Made by a program: the position numbers and the translations under genes
Shown: piece after piece, positions 23,688-32,850 of the stretch
Position numbering within the stretch: position 1 is the first letter of the stretch
Layout: each line of letters starts with the position of its first letter
The notes under the pieces: generated by a model
Told to the model about the DNA's origin: nothing
Databases searched by the model: none
The model's input: the letters and a program-made list of their open reading frames with translations, nothing else
Source: CAJQQK01 sp965224225
Lineage (GTDB): Bacteria > Pseudomonadota > Alphaproteobacteria > Rhizobiales > Hyphomicrobiaceae
Direction: 5' to 3'
Assembly: GCA_965224225.1 (NCBI GenBank)
Contig: CBDCZF010000029.1
Coordinates: 248,001-312,000, forward strand
DNA length: 64,000 nt

Positions 23688-24826
23688 TACATGTTCTTGG
23701 CGATATTGAGCAGGTGAATCTGGCTGGTGCCCTCGTAGATTCGGGTCGCGCGCACGTCGCGGTAGAACCGCTCGATACCACGCCCCTTGACGTAGCCCTG
23801 ACCGCCGAAGATCTGCACGACACGATCCGCAACCCGCCCGCACATCTCGGTCGCATAGTATTTGCACATCGACACATCGAGCGTGACGTCCTCGCCACGG
23901 TCGCGCTTGCGTGCCGTCTCGAGAATAAGCGCGCGGGCTGCCTCGATCTCGACCTTGCTCTCAGCCAGCATCGCCTGGACGAGTTGATATTCGGCGATCG
24001 GCCGGCCGAACTGTTCGCGCTCGATGGTGTAGGCCAGTGCATCGTCGAGCATGCGGATCGCAGGCCCCGTCGAGAGGGCTGCCAGATTGATGCGCTGCTT
24101 GTTGAGACACTTCATGACGGTGCGGAATCCGAGGCCGGCTTCGCCGCCGATCACCGCGTCGGCTCCAACCCTGCAGTCGTTGAGATAGATCTCGCCGATC
24201 GGTGCCCCTTCCTGGCCCATCTTCGGCGTCGAGGCGCTGGTTGACAATCCCGGCGTGCCGCGTTCGACCAGAAACGCCGTGATGCCCGAGCCGCCGCGTG
24301 TGCGTCCGTCGGTCCGGGCAAAGACCGCGAACAAGTCGGCGATCGGTGCCAGCGTGATATAGCGCTTGGTACCATTGATCAGCCAGCTGCCATCGGCCTC
24401 CTGCCGCGCCACTGTCTCAAGCGCGGTGGCGTCGGAACCGGCGTTCTCCTCCGTTAGCGCCAGACAGCCGAGCATCGCTCCGGTGGCAAGCTGCGGCAAG
24501 TATTTGCGCTTCTGCGCCTCGGTACCGTCGCGGATGATGCACTCCGAGCCGATGCCGGCGTTCTGCGCCCCAACCACACGATAGGCAACCGAACACTGGG
24601 TCAATTCGATGAAGGCAAGCGCCAGTTCTTCGCTGGTCAGTCCACTACCGCCGAACTCTTCGGGGATAGACCAGCCGAAGGTGCCGATCTCACGCATAGC
24701 GGCCACGACTTCGTCGGGCACGCGGTCCTCTCGTTCGGTGCGGTCCTCATTGGGAATGGCCACCTCGCGCACGAATTGGCGCGTTCGGCTCAAGAGGTCG
24801 TCGAGGGCGGCCTGGTCGCGGATCAT
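23672..24826 (-). CDS. Acyl-CoA dehydrogenase family protein
   Basis: An FAD-dependent alpha,beta-desaturase of acyl-CoA thioesters, 384 residues. The family blocks are LALTEENAGSDA, YTIEREQFGRPIAEYQ, QIFGGQGYVKGRGIERFYRD and YEGTSQIHLLNIAKNM. The Glu in YEGTSQIH is the usual catalytic base. It is the last gene of the minus-strand catabolic run; 124 bases separate it from dctM, so a shared transcript is likely but not certain. The neighbouring CoA ligase and CoA transferase suggest its substrate is an imported organic acid. Confidence 0.92.
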   Translation of the reverse strand: MIRDQAALDDLLSRTRQFVREVAIPNEDRTEREDRVPDEVVAAMREIGTFGWSIPEEFGGSGLTSEELALAFIELTQCSVAYRVVGAQNAGIGSECIIRDGTEAQKRKYLPQLATGAMLGCLALTEENAGSDATALETVARQEADGSWLINGTKRYITLAPIADLFAVFARTDGRTRGGSGITAFLVERGTPGLSTSASTPKMGQEGAPIGEIYLNDCRVGADAVIGGEAGLGFRTVMKCLNKQRINLAALSTGPAIRMLDDALAYTIEREQFGRPIAEYQLVQAMLAESKVEIEAARALILETARKRDRGEDVTLDVSMCKYYATEMCGRVADRVVQIFGGQGYVKGRGIERFYRDVRATRIYEGTSQIHLLNIAKNMYRQAG

Positions 24827-24950
24827 TGGCTGGGATGCCTTTCAGGAATATGGAGATGCGAATGAGCCTATCCAGAATTGCAGAGCAGATCCATACGGCT
24901 CAACGCCCGAGCAAGCCCGGTTCGGCGGCATGCATTGACAAGACACTCAG

Positions 24951-26264
24951 TCAGCGAATGGCCGATGGCAGCCACAGAGCCAGCACTGGAAACATGACGA
25001 GAGCCGCCATCACGAGCAGCTCCAGCAGGATGAACGGCAGGGCTGCCGCATAGACCTGGATCACACGTATATGCGCCGGCGCAACGCCCTTCATGACGAA
25101 CAGCAGAAGACCGAAGGGCGGCGTCAGGAGGCTGATCTCCATAGCGATCAGCATCATCACCATCAGCCAGGTCGAATTCATGCCCAGGCCGTCGGCGATC
25201 GGCAGAAAGAACGGCAGGGTGAGCAGGATCATCGAGATCTGGTCCATGAAGCAGCCAAGGAACAGCAGGACCAGCATCATGACGATCATCGCCGTGGTCG
25301 GCGTGAAGTCGATTTGAGAGATCGCCTGCAGCACACCGCTGGTCGCGCCCGAGACCTGCAGGATCTGTGAAAACGTCAGCGAACCGGCGATGATGAACAA
25401 CAGCATGACTGTGATCTTGGCGGTCTCGCGGAGCGCCTTTACCAGGCTCTGACGCGTGAGCCGGCCGTAGGCGGCGGCAATGCCGGTTGCTGCGATGCAG
25501 CCCAGGGCTGCTGCTTCTTCCGGCGCCGCGATGCGAAAGAAGATGCTGCCGACCACCACGGCAAAGATCGTGAACAGCGGGAGGACGTCGCGTACGAATG
25601 GGCGCCAACGTTGCCAGCCGGTCTCTGCCGTCTCATATGCCGCCGGCGCCAGCGCCGGGTTCAGCCGACAGCGCATCACGATGTAGCCGACGAACAACAG
25701 CGTCATCGCAACGCCCGGCACGATCCCCGCGATCAGCAACTCCGAAATCGAGCGCTCCGCGAGGCTCGCGAGCAGGACGGCCAGCGCCGAGGGCGGGATC
25801 AACATGGCGATGCCGCCAACCGCCATGATCGGGCCCATCGCGATCGTCGGATGATAGCCGCGCCGCAGCATGTCGGGCAGCAGCAGGTTGCCGAGCATGG
25901 CAGTGTTGGCAATCGTCGAGCCGGACAGCGATGAAAACACCGAGCCGCCGGCAACGGAAACGACCGCCAGACGCCCCGGCACGCGCGAGATCAGCTTGTC
26001 GATCGCCTCGATCGAGCGGAATGCGACGCCCGTCTGAAACAGGATCTCGCCCATCAGGATGAAGAGTGCTACCGGCACCAGCGTGAATTTCGAAATCGAG
26101 AGCACATACTCGATCGGAATCAGGCTGAGGCCCACTTCACCGCGCAGAAAGATGAATGCGCCGACGATGTTGGCTGCAAAAAAGGCGAACGCGACCGGCA
26201 GGCCGCAAAGCAGCAGGAACACGGCACCGCCAAGCAGCAGGCTCAGCGCCCAGTACCACTCCAT
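24951..26264 (-). CDS. TRAP transporter large permease (DctM)
   Basis: The 437-residue Na+-coupled membrane subunit of a tripartite ATP-independent periplasmic transporter, with about 12 hydrophobic segments. Recognisable blocks are GGSVFSSLSGSTIANTAMLG and LIPPSALAVLLASLAERSI in the first half and LLTPPFGLLLFVMKGVAP near the end. The start is the ATG at 26264, seven bases after the DctQ gene; the upstream extension of the frame overlaps DctQ. Confidence 0.92.
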   Translation of the reverse strand: MEWYWALSLLLGGAVFLLLCGLPVAFAFFAANIVGAFIFLRGEVGLSLIPIEYVLSISKFTLVPVALFILMGEILFQTGVAFRSIEAIDKLISRVPGRLAVVSVAGGSVFSSLSGSTIANTAMLGNLLLPDMLRRGYHPTIAMGPIMAVGGIAMLIPPSALAVLLASLAERSISELLIAGIVPGVAMTLLFVGYIVMRCRLNPALAPAAYETAETGWQRWRPFVRDVLPLFTIFAVVVGSIFFRIAAPEEAAALGCIAATGIAAAYGRLTRQSLVKALRETAKITVMLLFIIAGSLTFSQILQVSGATSGVLQAISQIDFTPTTAMIVMMLVLLFLGCFMDQISMILLTLPFFLPIADGLGMNSTWLMVMMLIAMEISLLTPPFGLLLFVMKGVAPAHIRVIQVYAAALPFILLELLVMAALVMFPVLALWLPSAIR

Positions 26265-26271
26265 CGCCACC

Positions 26272-26793
26272 TCAAAGCCCCCCCTCGCGATCGGCGCGGG
26301 CTTCAGGTGCTGCGCCCGCCCGAATGATGCGGAACAGGAATTCGAGGCCAAGCAGGACGAAGCAGATCACGAATACGCTCAACAGCCACCACTCGGGCAC
26401 GTCGAAATACTTGCGCTGCATCGAGTCATCGGCATAGGCCAGCATCAGGTTCTTCCAGCCATACCAGGCAAGCACGGTGGAGATCACGAGGCCCAGAAAA
26501 TCGAGCAGCCGGTCGGCAGCACGCGCCAGACCCGAAGGCAATTGCGTGAGGAGGACGTCGACGCGGATATGCGCTCCAAGCCGCAAAGCCCAGGGTGCCG
26601 CGAGGAAGACACCTGCAAACAGCACGTATTCGATGACCTCCTGCAAACCGGCGAGGTTGCCAAGCTTGGCGAGACGCAGCACGAGGTCGAGCGCGATCGC
26701 AACCGCAAAGAGGCCGATTGCGATCCCGAACGCCGTGCCGATCCAGTCGTAAAGGTGGCCGAGCAACGTATCGAGCCCGCGGAACAGCTGCAT
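26272..26793 (-). CDS. TRAP transporter small permease (DctQ)
   Basis: A 173-residue four-helix membrane protein that bridges the binding protein and DctM. The hydrophobic segments are spaced as in the family, with the conserved PWALRLGAHIRVDVLLTQL loop (compare A-x-R-x-GxHIxVD in other DctQ). It lies between the DctP and DctM genes on the same strand, completing a three-part TRAP system. Confidence 0.9.
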   Translation of the reverse strand: MQLFRGLDTLLGHLYDWIGTAFGIAIGLFAVAIALDLVLRLAKLGNLAGLQEVIEYVLFAGVFLAAPWALRLGAHIRVDVLLTQLPSGLARAADRLLDFLGLVISTVLAWYGWKNLMLAYADDSMQRKYFDVPEWWLLSVFVICFVLLGLEFLFRIIRAGAAPEARADREGGL

Positions 26794-26869
26794 ATCCCAA
26801 TCCGTACGGTTTAGGACAATCGAAGACCGCGCCCAGAGACCGGCGGTTCAACGACGCTCATGCCTGGCG

Positions 26870-27847
26870 CTACTTGGAAATCAGTTCGCGCAATTTCGGG
26901 GCGTGTTCGGGGCTGACCTTCATGATCCCTGCCCAGCCCGCTTCGCGGGCCTTATTCGACCAGAACGTGCCGTCGTCGCCCTCGAACTTGATCAGCTCGA
27001 AGCCGGATTGGAGCTGCTTGGCGCCGGCACCGGCAGCCATTGCCGCATCCTTCGCGATTGCGGTGGCTTCGATCTCAAGCGCGGCATCGCTGATGACCTT
27101 TTGTGCCGCGGCTGAAAGTTTGTCATAGGCCCGCGCATTGGCGAGGATCTGGATGTCGACGTCATAGAAGCCCGGATCGACACGATACTTCGTGACCTTG
27201 TCCCAGCCAGGCCGATGGCCGATGACGGGCCAACCGAAGCCATTGACCGTGCCGTTCTCCATAAGCGTGAAAATCTGCGCCAAGTTCGAATTCTGCGTTG
27301 TTGCGCCGAGTTCCTTGAAGAAATTGGTGTAGATCGGTGCAACACGCAGATGCAGACCCGTCAGGTCCGGCTTGGTGATCTTGTGCTTGGGCCCGAGGAA
27401 CAGGTGGAACTTGATACCGTAGTGTGATCTGGCAAGCGGCAGCAGGTTCTTTTCGCGGTGGATCTTGGTGAGCAGATCCCAGCCGCCGTTCTTGCGGATT
27501 TCGCTCGGCGAGCGCTCGAGCAGCTTCCAGGCATCGGCCTCCGGCAAGACGTTCTGATAGTAGGCACCCGTGCACGAGGAAACATCGTAGACGCCGCGTG
27601 ACAGTTTCTGGATGAGTGTGAACGGGCTGCCGATGGCCGGCGCACCGCCGAGGTAGTCGATTTTGACCATGCCGGCGCCGGCCTTGTTGACTTTCTCGAT
27701 GAAGGCTTCGAAGCGCTTCGAAAAGAACGAGCCTTGCGGGAAGCAGCTTGCTGCGCGCAATTGGGCTTCACTGGCCGTGGCCTGCTGTGCACCAAAGGTG
27801 AAGATCGCCGCTACTGCTGCCGCCGTCGTAATCTTGTTGAACCGCAT
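26870..27847 (-). CDS. TRAP transporter substrate-binding protein (DctP)
   Basis: A 325-residue periplasmic solute-binding protein with signal peptide MRFNKITTAAAVAAIFTFGAQQATA. Typical DctP features are GLHLRVAPIYTNFFKELGA (the region carrying the carboxylate-binding Arg) and the following EN-GTVNGFGW block where substrates are contacted. The conserved Arg implies an organic anion as substrate, but which one cannot be told. DctQ and DctM genes follow on the same strand. Confidence 0.92.
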   Translation of the reverse strand: MRFNKITTAAAVAAIFTFGAQQATASEAQLRAASCFPQGSFFSKRFEAFIEKVNKAGAGMVKIDYLGGAPAIGSPFTLIQKLSRGVYDVSSCTGAYYQNVLPEADAWKLLERSPSEIRKNGGWDLLTKIHREKNLLPLARSHYGIKFHLFLGPKHKITKPDLTGLHLRVAPIYTNFFKELGATTQNSNLAQIFTLMENGTVNGFGWPVIGHRPGWDKVTKYRVDPGFYDVDIQILANARAYDKLSAAAQKVISDAALEIEATAIAKDAAMAAGAGAKQLQSGFELIKFEGDDGTFWSNKAREAGWAGIMKVSPEHAPKLRELISK

Positions 27848-27888
27848 GTCTCCGTTCCTCCCTATCTCGCCAATCGCGATTTACCTGC

Positions 27889-28413
27889 TCACTCGTAGGT
27901 CTCGAGTTGCAGGATGTCGTTGAAACGATTGAAAGCGCCACACATCGCCGTGCGCCAAGTCAGCTCGACGATCTGGGCATCCGTGAAATGCTCCCTAAGT
28001 CGATTGAAGATTTCATCGCGTGTCTGGTTCCACTTGGTCGTCACCGCGATGGCGTATTCGACGACGAGTTTGTCGACGGCGGTCAACTCGGGATGATCCT
28101 GATAGTTCAGGATGTCACGGGCACCGGCTTCCGAGACGCCTTGCAGGCTGAGCTTCGGTGCATGATGTGAAACGCAGTATTTGCATTCGTTGAGCAGCGA
28201 CACTGTAACGATCGCCAGCTCAAGATAGCGCTTCGGCAAATGCGCTTCTTCGGCGAGTTCTGTCAGCAGCTTCCAGGTATTTTCGAAGACCGGCAATCTG
28301 TGCGCCATGACGCCGGCCTGATCGGCAAAATCGCCGTAACCGAGCATCTTGTCCCAGAGAGGCTGCAGATGTTCGGGCAGGTCGGCCCGGGTCTTTGGTT
28401 CGATACGTGCCAT
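27889..28413 (-). CDS. AhpD-like / carboxymuconolactone decarboxylase family protein
   Basis: A 174-residue all-helical protein with the AhpD-type redox motif in LLNECKYCVSHHAPKL (Cys-x2-Cys-x2-His). Family members include AhpD peroxidase partners and true decarboxylases; the CxxC favours a peroxidase or disulfide role. The gene stops just upstream of dctP and starts seven bases after the TIM-barrel gene, so it is part of the catabolic unit. The precise reaction is unknown. Confidence 0.85.
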   Translation of the reverse strand: MARIEPKTRADLPEHLQPLWDKMLGYGDFADQAGVMAHRLPVFENTWKLLTELAEEAHLPKRYLELAIVTVSLLNECKYCVSHHAPKLSLQGVSEAGARDILNYQDHPELTAVDKLVVEYAIAVTTKWNQTRDEIFNRLREHFTDAQIVELTWRTAMCGAFNRFNDILQLETYE

Positions 28414-28419
28414 GTTGCT

Positions 28420-29286
28420 CTACTCCGCGCTGTTCATCCGGATCGTGTGCTCCACCCTATCACGCAAATGGCGAAATGAAGCCCTGGTGGCGCCGAGCCG
28501 GTCATCGGGGCAATGCGTCTCCAGCGAAAACGTCAACCGGCGCCCGCCCGCGCGCTCGAATACGGTCTCGAGAAACTGGTCGAGTTCAACGTCACCAGTG
28601 CCCAGCGGCACGAAGCGGCCGGCAGCCTCCGAATAGTCCTTGAAGTGGAGATGACTGACATACGGCATCAGTCGCCGGATCAAGTCGCGCGTCGGAAACT
28701 CGCCGATGTGGGCGCTGTTGCCGATATCCGGCAGCGCCTGCAGTCTGAGCGTATCGTAATAGACGACAACGTCGGCGAGCTGGTCCATGCGGGCGATATT
28801 GCAGACCGGCTCGTTTTCGAGCAGCAGCACCTTGTCGTAGCGCTCGGCAAAGTCGAGCAGGTTATCGAGCGCCGGTTTAAGATGATCGAACGCGTAGCCC
28901 TCGTGTTTCAGGTAGCTGAAAATGCGCAGGTTCCGAGTTTCAAAGGCGTCGGCAACGCGGATGGCGGCGATGATCAATTCGTCATCGCTGAGCCCGTCGC
29001 GCTCGAAGCCGAACTGATCGCCGACCTCCGTCGTCGCTCGGCCCGGGGCCGCCCATTTGAGCAGCGGCGTCGCGATGCCTGCCACGGTGAGACCGGCGGC
29101 TGCAATGCGCCTGTGCGCATCACCGAGCTGGTCGGCATTGAGCGACAACGGCGCAACGCCGTCGACCTGGCGCACCTCGATCTGGTCGAGGCCTTCTTCG
29201 AGGCAGAAGGCAATGCAATCGTCTAGCTGCGTTCCCGTCTCGTCGGAAATCACCGCGTAGGTCGGGGTGGCATGGGTCGTGATCAT
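28420..29286 (-). CDS. Sugar phosphate isomerase/epimerase-like TIM-barrel protein
   Basis: A 288-residue AP-endonuclease-2/xylose-isomerase-like barrel. Metal-ligand-type residues are seen in LLLENEPVCN (Glu), GNSAHIGEFPT (His), HLHFKDY and SLETHCP. Family members isomerise or epimerise sugars, inositols or related acids. It starts at ATG 29286; GTG at 29292 is in frame two codons earlier. It lies within the run of CoA-activation and TRAP genes, which suggests the imported compound or a by-product is sugar-like, but this is inference. Confidence 0.82.
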   Translation of the reverse strand: MITTHATPTYAVISDETGTQLDDCIAFCLEEGLDQIEVRQVDGVAPLSLNADQLGDAHRRIAAAGLTVAGIATPLLKWAAPGRATTEVGDQFGFERDGLSDDELIIAAIRVADAFETRNLRIFSYLKHEGYAFDHLKPALDNLLDFAERYDKVLLLENEPVCNIARMDQLADVVVYYDTLRLQALPDIGNSAHIGEFPTRDLIRRLMPYVSHLHFKDYSEAAGRFVPLGTGDVELDQFLETVFERAGGRRLTFSLETHCPDDRLGATRASFRHLRDRVEHTIRMNSAE

Positions 29287-29345
29287 GGGCACAATCTACC
29301 TCGTCGCCAACCTCGCGCGAACACTCAGCCGCGCTGCAAGCAGCT

Positions 29346-30524
29346 TCATGCCCCAGCAGCAATGCCGTCCTCGAACAACCGATCGATCTCACCGGCCGAA
29401 TAACCAGCCTCGGCCAGGATCGCACGACTGTGCTCGCCGATCGCGGGCGATGTTGCGTTGAGCGAACCGGGCTCGGGCGGTGCGATCCCGGGCACGTTCG
29501 GTACCGGCCAGGGCTTGGCAGAGCCCGTCTGCTCGAGCCAAGAGATGGCACCGACGGCGGCGGTTTGGGGATGGGCGACGAACTCGTCGTAGCTCAACAC
29601 GGCTTCGTGCTGAACGCCGGCTTCGGTCAATCTCTGCTGCCACACCGCTGTCGGTTCGCTTGCGAATATCCCGCTCACTGTCTCGACGAGGTAGTCGGTA
29701 TGCGCGCGGCGCCCCGTGATGTCAGCAAAGCGCGGGTCGTCTGCCAGCTCGCCGAGATCGAGCGCCTTGCACAGCTTTTGGAACTCATGATTCTTGACCG
29801 CGATCATCTGCAGCCAGCCGTCCTTGGTCCGGAACGTGCCGGAGGGTGCCGAGGCGGGACGGAACGGGCCATCGATGCACACACTCATCAAGCGTATCGC
29901 CGTGAATGCGGCGGCCGTCTCCATCAGGCTGAAATTGATGCGCCGGCCCTTGTCGTGATCGCGCCGGGCATAAAGTGCTGCACCGACAGCCTGTTGCGCA
30001 TAAAGACCGGTCGCCATATCGAACAGTATGACCGGCGTGCGATGGGGAATGCCGTCCAGCCCCTTGTTCTCCGACATGTAGCCGGTGAACGCCTGCAGGA
30101 TCGGGTCCATGGCCGGGCGCTCGCGCATCGGCCCGGTCTGCCCGAAGCCCGATACCGAGACATAGATCAGGCGCTCGTTCAACTCTCGCAACCGCTTATA
30201 CGAAAACCCAAGCCTGTCGGTGACGCCCGGCCGGAAGCCTTCAATGAACACGTCAGCATCGCCGACAAGACGGTCGACGACGTTGCGAGCTTCGTCCTTC
30301 TTGAGGTCGAGCACCAGGCTACGTTTGCCGAGGTTGGCCGGGATCGAATAAGCGGTCTGGTCGCCGTGCGTTACACCCAAAATGCGCGACCAGTCACCCT
30401 CACTTGGTTCGATCTTGATGACGTCGGCCCCCTGCTGGGCAAGCAGCATGCCGCAGTAGGGCCCAGCGACACCCTGGGAAAGATCCACAACGCGCAGGCC
30501 CTCATACGGACGTTCGAAACTCAT
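29346..30524 (-). CDS. CaiB/BaiF family (class III) CoA transferase
   Basis: A 392-residue class III CoA transferase that moves CoA between an acyl-CoA and a free acid. The N-terminal block LRVVDLSQGVAGPYCGMLLAQQGADVIKIE, the ADVFIEGFRPGVTDRLG region and the catalytic Asp in PAMDPILQAFTGYMS are all present. It sits between the CoA ligase gene (30 bases upstream) and the TIM-barrel gene in the same direction. Substrate unknown. Confidence 0.92.
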   Translation of the reverse strand: MSFERPYEGLRVVDLSQGVAGPYCGMLLAQQGADVIKIEPSEGDWSRILGVTHGDQTAYSIPANLGKRSLVLDLKKDEARNVVDRLVGDADVFIEGFRPGVTDRLGFSYKRLRELNERLIYVSVSGFGQTGPMRERPAMDPILQAFTGYMSENKGLDGIPHRTPVILFDMATGLYAQQAVGAALYARRDHDKGRRINFSLMETAAAFTAIRLMSVCIDGPFRPASAPSGTFRTKDGWLQMIAVKNHEFQKLCKALDLGELADDPRFADITGRRAHTDYLVETVSGIFASEPTAVWQQRLTEAGVQHEAVLSYDEFVAHPQTAAVGAISWLEQTGSAKPWPVPNVPGIAPPEPGSLNATSPAIGEHSRAILAEAGYSAGEIDRLFEDGIAAGA

Positions 30525-30553
30525 CGCCTCTTACGCTCCTCTGTCCGTGTTTG

Positions 30554-31801
30554 TCAGTTCGAATAATCTCTGACGTCATCGATAACCTTGCCGTCGTTGG
30601 GCAAGGTATCGGGCCGCACCAGTTCGATCGTTCCCTTGAGCTTGGTCACGTCCAGGAGGGTCTTGGCAACCAGTTCGCCAAACGCCGGATCGGGCGTCGT
30701 CGATTCGGCCTGAAGGGTCATGACGTCTTGTTCGCCGTCGCGCGAGACGACGAGGCGAACCCGCGAGAGTTCGTCATGGCGGGCGGCAACCTGGGCCACC
30801 TGCTCGGGATGGACGAACATGCCCTTGACCTTGGTGGTCTGGTCAGCGCGGCCCATCCAGCCCTTGATGCGGGCGTTGGTGCGTCCGCAGGGACTTTGCC
30901 CCGGCATGATCGCCGAGAGATCCCCGGTCGCCAGCCGGATCATCGGATAGACGCGGTTGAAGGTCGTCACGACGACTTCGCCGACCTCGCCTTCCGGCAC
31001 CGGATCGCCGGTACCGGGTCTGACGATTTCGACAATCAGGCCCTCATCGATGATCATGCCCTCGAGCGCCGGACTTTCATAGGCGATCATGCCGGCATCT
31101 GCTGTCGCATATGCTTGCAGCGTGCGGATGCCGCGATCGAGGTATTCCTGGCGCAGGGAGGGGAAGAGCGCACCGCCGGAAACGAAGGCATGCTTGATCG
31201 AGGATGCATCGCGGCCCGCCTCGGCGGCCTTGTCGAGCAGGATCTTGAGATAATCGGGCACGCCGACATAAGCATTCGGGCGCAGGTGGGCAATCGCCTC
31301 GAGTTGCTGCTCGGTGTTGCCTGGCCCCGCCGGAATCACTGTGCAACCTAGCGCCCGGGCACCCGCATCGAGGATCCAGCCGCCTGGCGTCAGGTGATAA
31401 GCAAAAGTGTTGTGGACGATGTCGCCCTTGCGAAAGCCGGCGGCATAGAGCGCACGCGCCGAACGCCACCAGTCTTCGGCAAATCCTTCCGGCTCGAAGA
31501 GCGGGCCCGGCGACATGAAGATGCGCCCTGCCGGCACGCTGTCGCCGACGGTGAGCCCGCCGAGCGGCGGCCGCGCGATCTGCAATGCCTTCAAATCCCC
31601 CTTGCGGATGACCGGCAGCTTGGCGAGTTCCTCACGCGAGGTCACGGCCTGCGGATCGACGCCTTCCAAGTGTTTGGCCCAGGCCGGCGCATTGTCGATC
31701 ACGCGCGCGAGGAAGCTCGGCAGCATGTTGAAGTGTGCGAGTTCGCGCTGCTCCGGATCACGGGTTTCGAGGTGATCGAAATAATCTGCTGCGCTGGTCA
31801 T
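30554..31801 (-). CDS. Phenylacetate-CoA ligase-like adenylate-forming enzyme (PaaK family)
   Basis: A 415-residue member of the PaaK branch of AMP-forming CoA ligases, which activate aryl or related acids with ATP and CoA. PaaK-type blocks are ARVIDNAPAWAKHLEGVDP, ELAKLPVIRKGDLKALQ, the LQAYATADAGMIAYE region and GEVGEVVVTTFNRVYPMIRLATGDLSAI followed by KGMFVHPEQV. The start is the ATG at 31801. It is the first gene of the catabolic run, divergent from the hypothetical gene at 32011. Confidence 0.88.
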   Translation of the reverse strand: MTSAADYFDHLETRDPEQRELAHFNMLPSFLARVIDNAPAWAKHLEGVDPQAVTSREELAKLPVIRKGDLKALQIARPPLGGLTVGDSVPAGRIFMSPGPLFEPEGFAEDWWRSARALYAAGFRKGDIVHNTFAYHLTPGGWILDAGARALGCTVIPAGPGNTEQQLEAIAHLRPNAYVGVPDYLKILLDKAAEAGRDASSIKHAFVSGGALFPSLRQEYLDRGIRTLQAYATADAGMIAYESPALEGMIIDEGLIVEIVRPGTGDPVPEGEVGEVVVTTFNRVYPMIRLATGDLSAIMPGQSPCGRTNARIKGWMGRADQTTKVKGMFVHPEQVAQVAARHDELSRVRLVVSRDGEQDVMTLQAESTTPDPAFGELVAKTLLDVTKLKGTIELVRPDTLPNDGKVIDDVRDYSN

Positions 31802-32010
31802 CTGGGCCCCTCGATGCAATGGACAATGTCGGGACACAGAGTTGCGCATTTGGCAGGCTATGGGAAGCGTGAAGCGGCTCAGAGCAGTGATATCGCGCAA
31901 ACAATCGACTCGCCACGCCCTGACGTCCGCAACCCCACAAAATAGGCTGCATCCACCACCGCCGCCATGCTACGCTCGATACCACCCGCGACAAGCCCAT
32001 GGAGCCCGCC

Positions 32011-32601
32011 ATGTCGATTCCGCCGTCGATCGTCGACCCCAACCGCATCTTGATGACAGGTGAAAACCCGTTCGTGCGGCTCGCGCCCGAGGACACCGAT
32101 GATTACACGACGTCGGTCAGTTTCTGGCGCATGACGTTCTGTCCAGCCGGCCCCGGTCACGTGCTGTTTGCCAAAAGCGAGCTGACGGGGAACCAGTGGC
32201 GCATCTATTCCGACAATGCCGCCATGACGCGCTGGCTGCAGCAGACGATCCAGGGCATGCTGACGCCGGAATTGAAGGACGAGGGCATCTCCGTCATCGA
32301 GGCGACCTTCGAGAAATCCGGCGATCCGCTGAAATCCTATGCGGAAACCATCAGGGCCGGCGGCGACGAGATCGTTTGTCATTGGTCGGACATGCGCGAG
32401 CCGATGATGCTTCATACGCAGCCCGGAACACCTGCGGGCAGGCCCTATGGGCTCTGCACCGTATTCGTGCCGGCCCTCGATGCCGCGTTCTCGATCAACG
32501 GCCAGAAAGCCGCCGGCAAGGCCTGGCCGCGCGATCGTGAGGGCCGGCCGTTCAGCACCTCATCGCTGGCGTTTTCGGAGAGCTGGACGGAAGCTCGATA
32601 G
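32011..32601 (+). CDS. Hypothetical protein, unrecognised family
   Basis: A 196-residue soluble protein starting MSIPPSIVDPNRILMTGEN, with GGAG ten bases before the ATG (an in-frame ATG at 31999 is the alternative). It has no signal peptide, membrane segment or motif that I recognise. Mixed alpha/beta composition with many aromatic residues (VSFWRMTFCPAGPGH, VCHWSDMREPMML). It diverges from the CoA ligase gene and could be co-regulated with the catabolic run. Confidence 0.7.
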   Translation: MSIPPSIVDPNRILMTGENPFVRLAPEDTDDYTTSVSFWRMTFCPAGPGHVLFAKSELTGNQWRIYSDNAAMTRWLQQTIQGMLTPELKDEGISVIEATFEKSGDPLKSYAETIRAGGDEIVCHWSDMREPMMLHTQPGTPAGRPYGLCTVFVPALDAAFSINGQKAAGKAWPRDREGRPFSTSSLAFSESWTEAR

Positions 32602-32850
32602 CGAGCTCATTGCTGGTCGGCCTTGTGCTCATGTAGCGGATCGAGCAACGCCAACCAAATCAGCGGCATGGGCAAATGCATCGTTGACCGGCCAGTTCGC
32701 CGGCTACGAGGCCGGCACTGGCCATCGGCCGCAGGCGGTCAGAAGTGCTCGGCCATCTTGTGACATTCTTTCCGGGGTATTAGTGCGGTCCGCCCTGCTC
32801 GGGGGCCAGCGACTTCGTTTAGACACCCGAAACGATCTCTCATCCAACCG

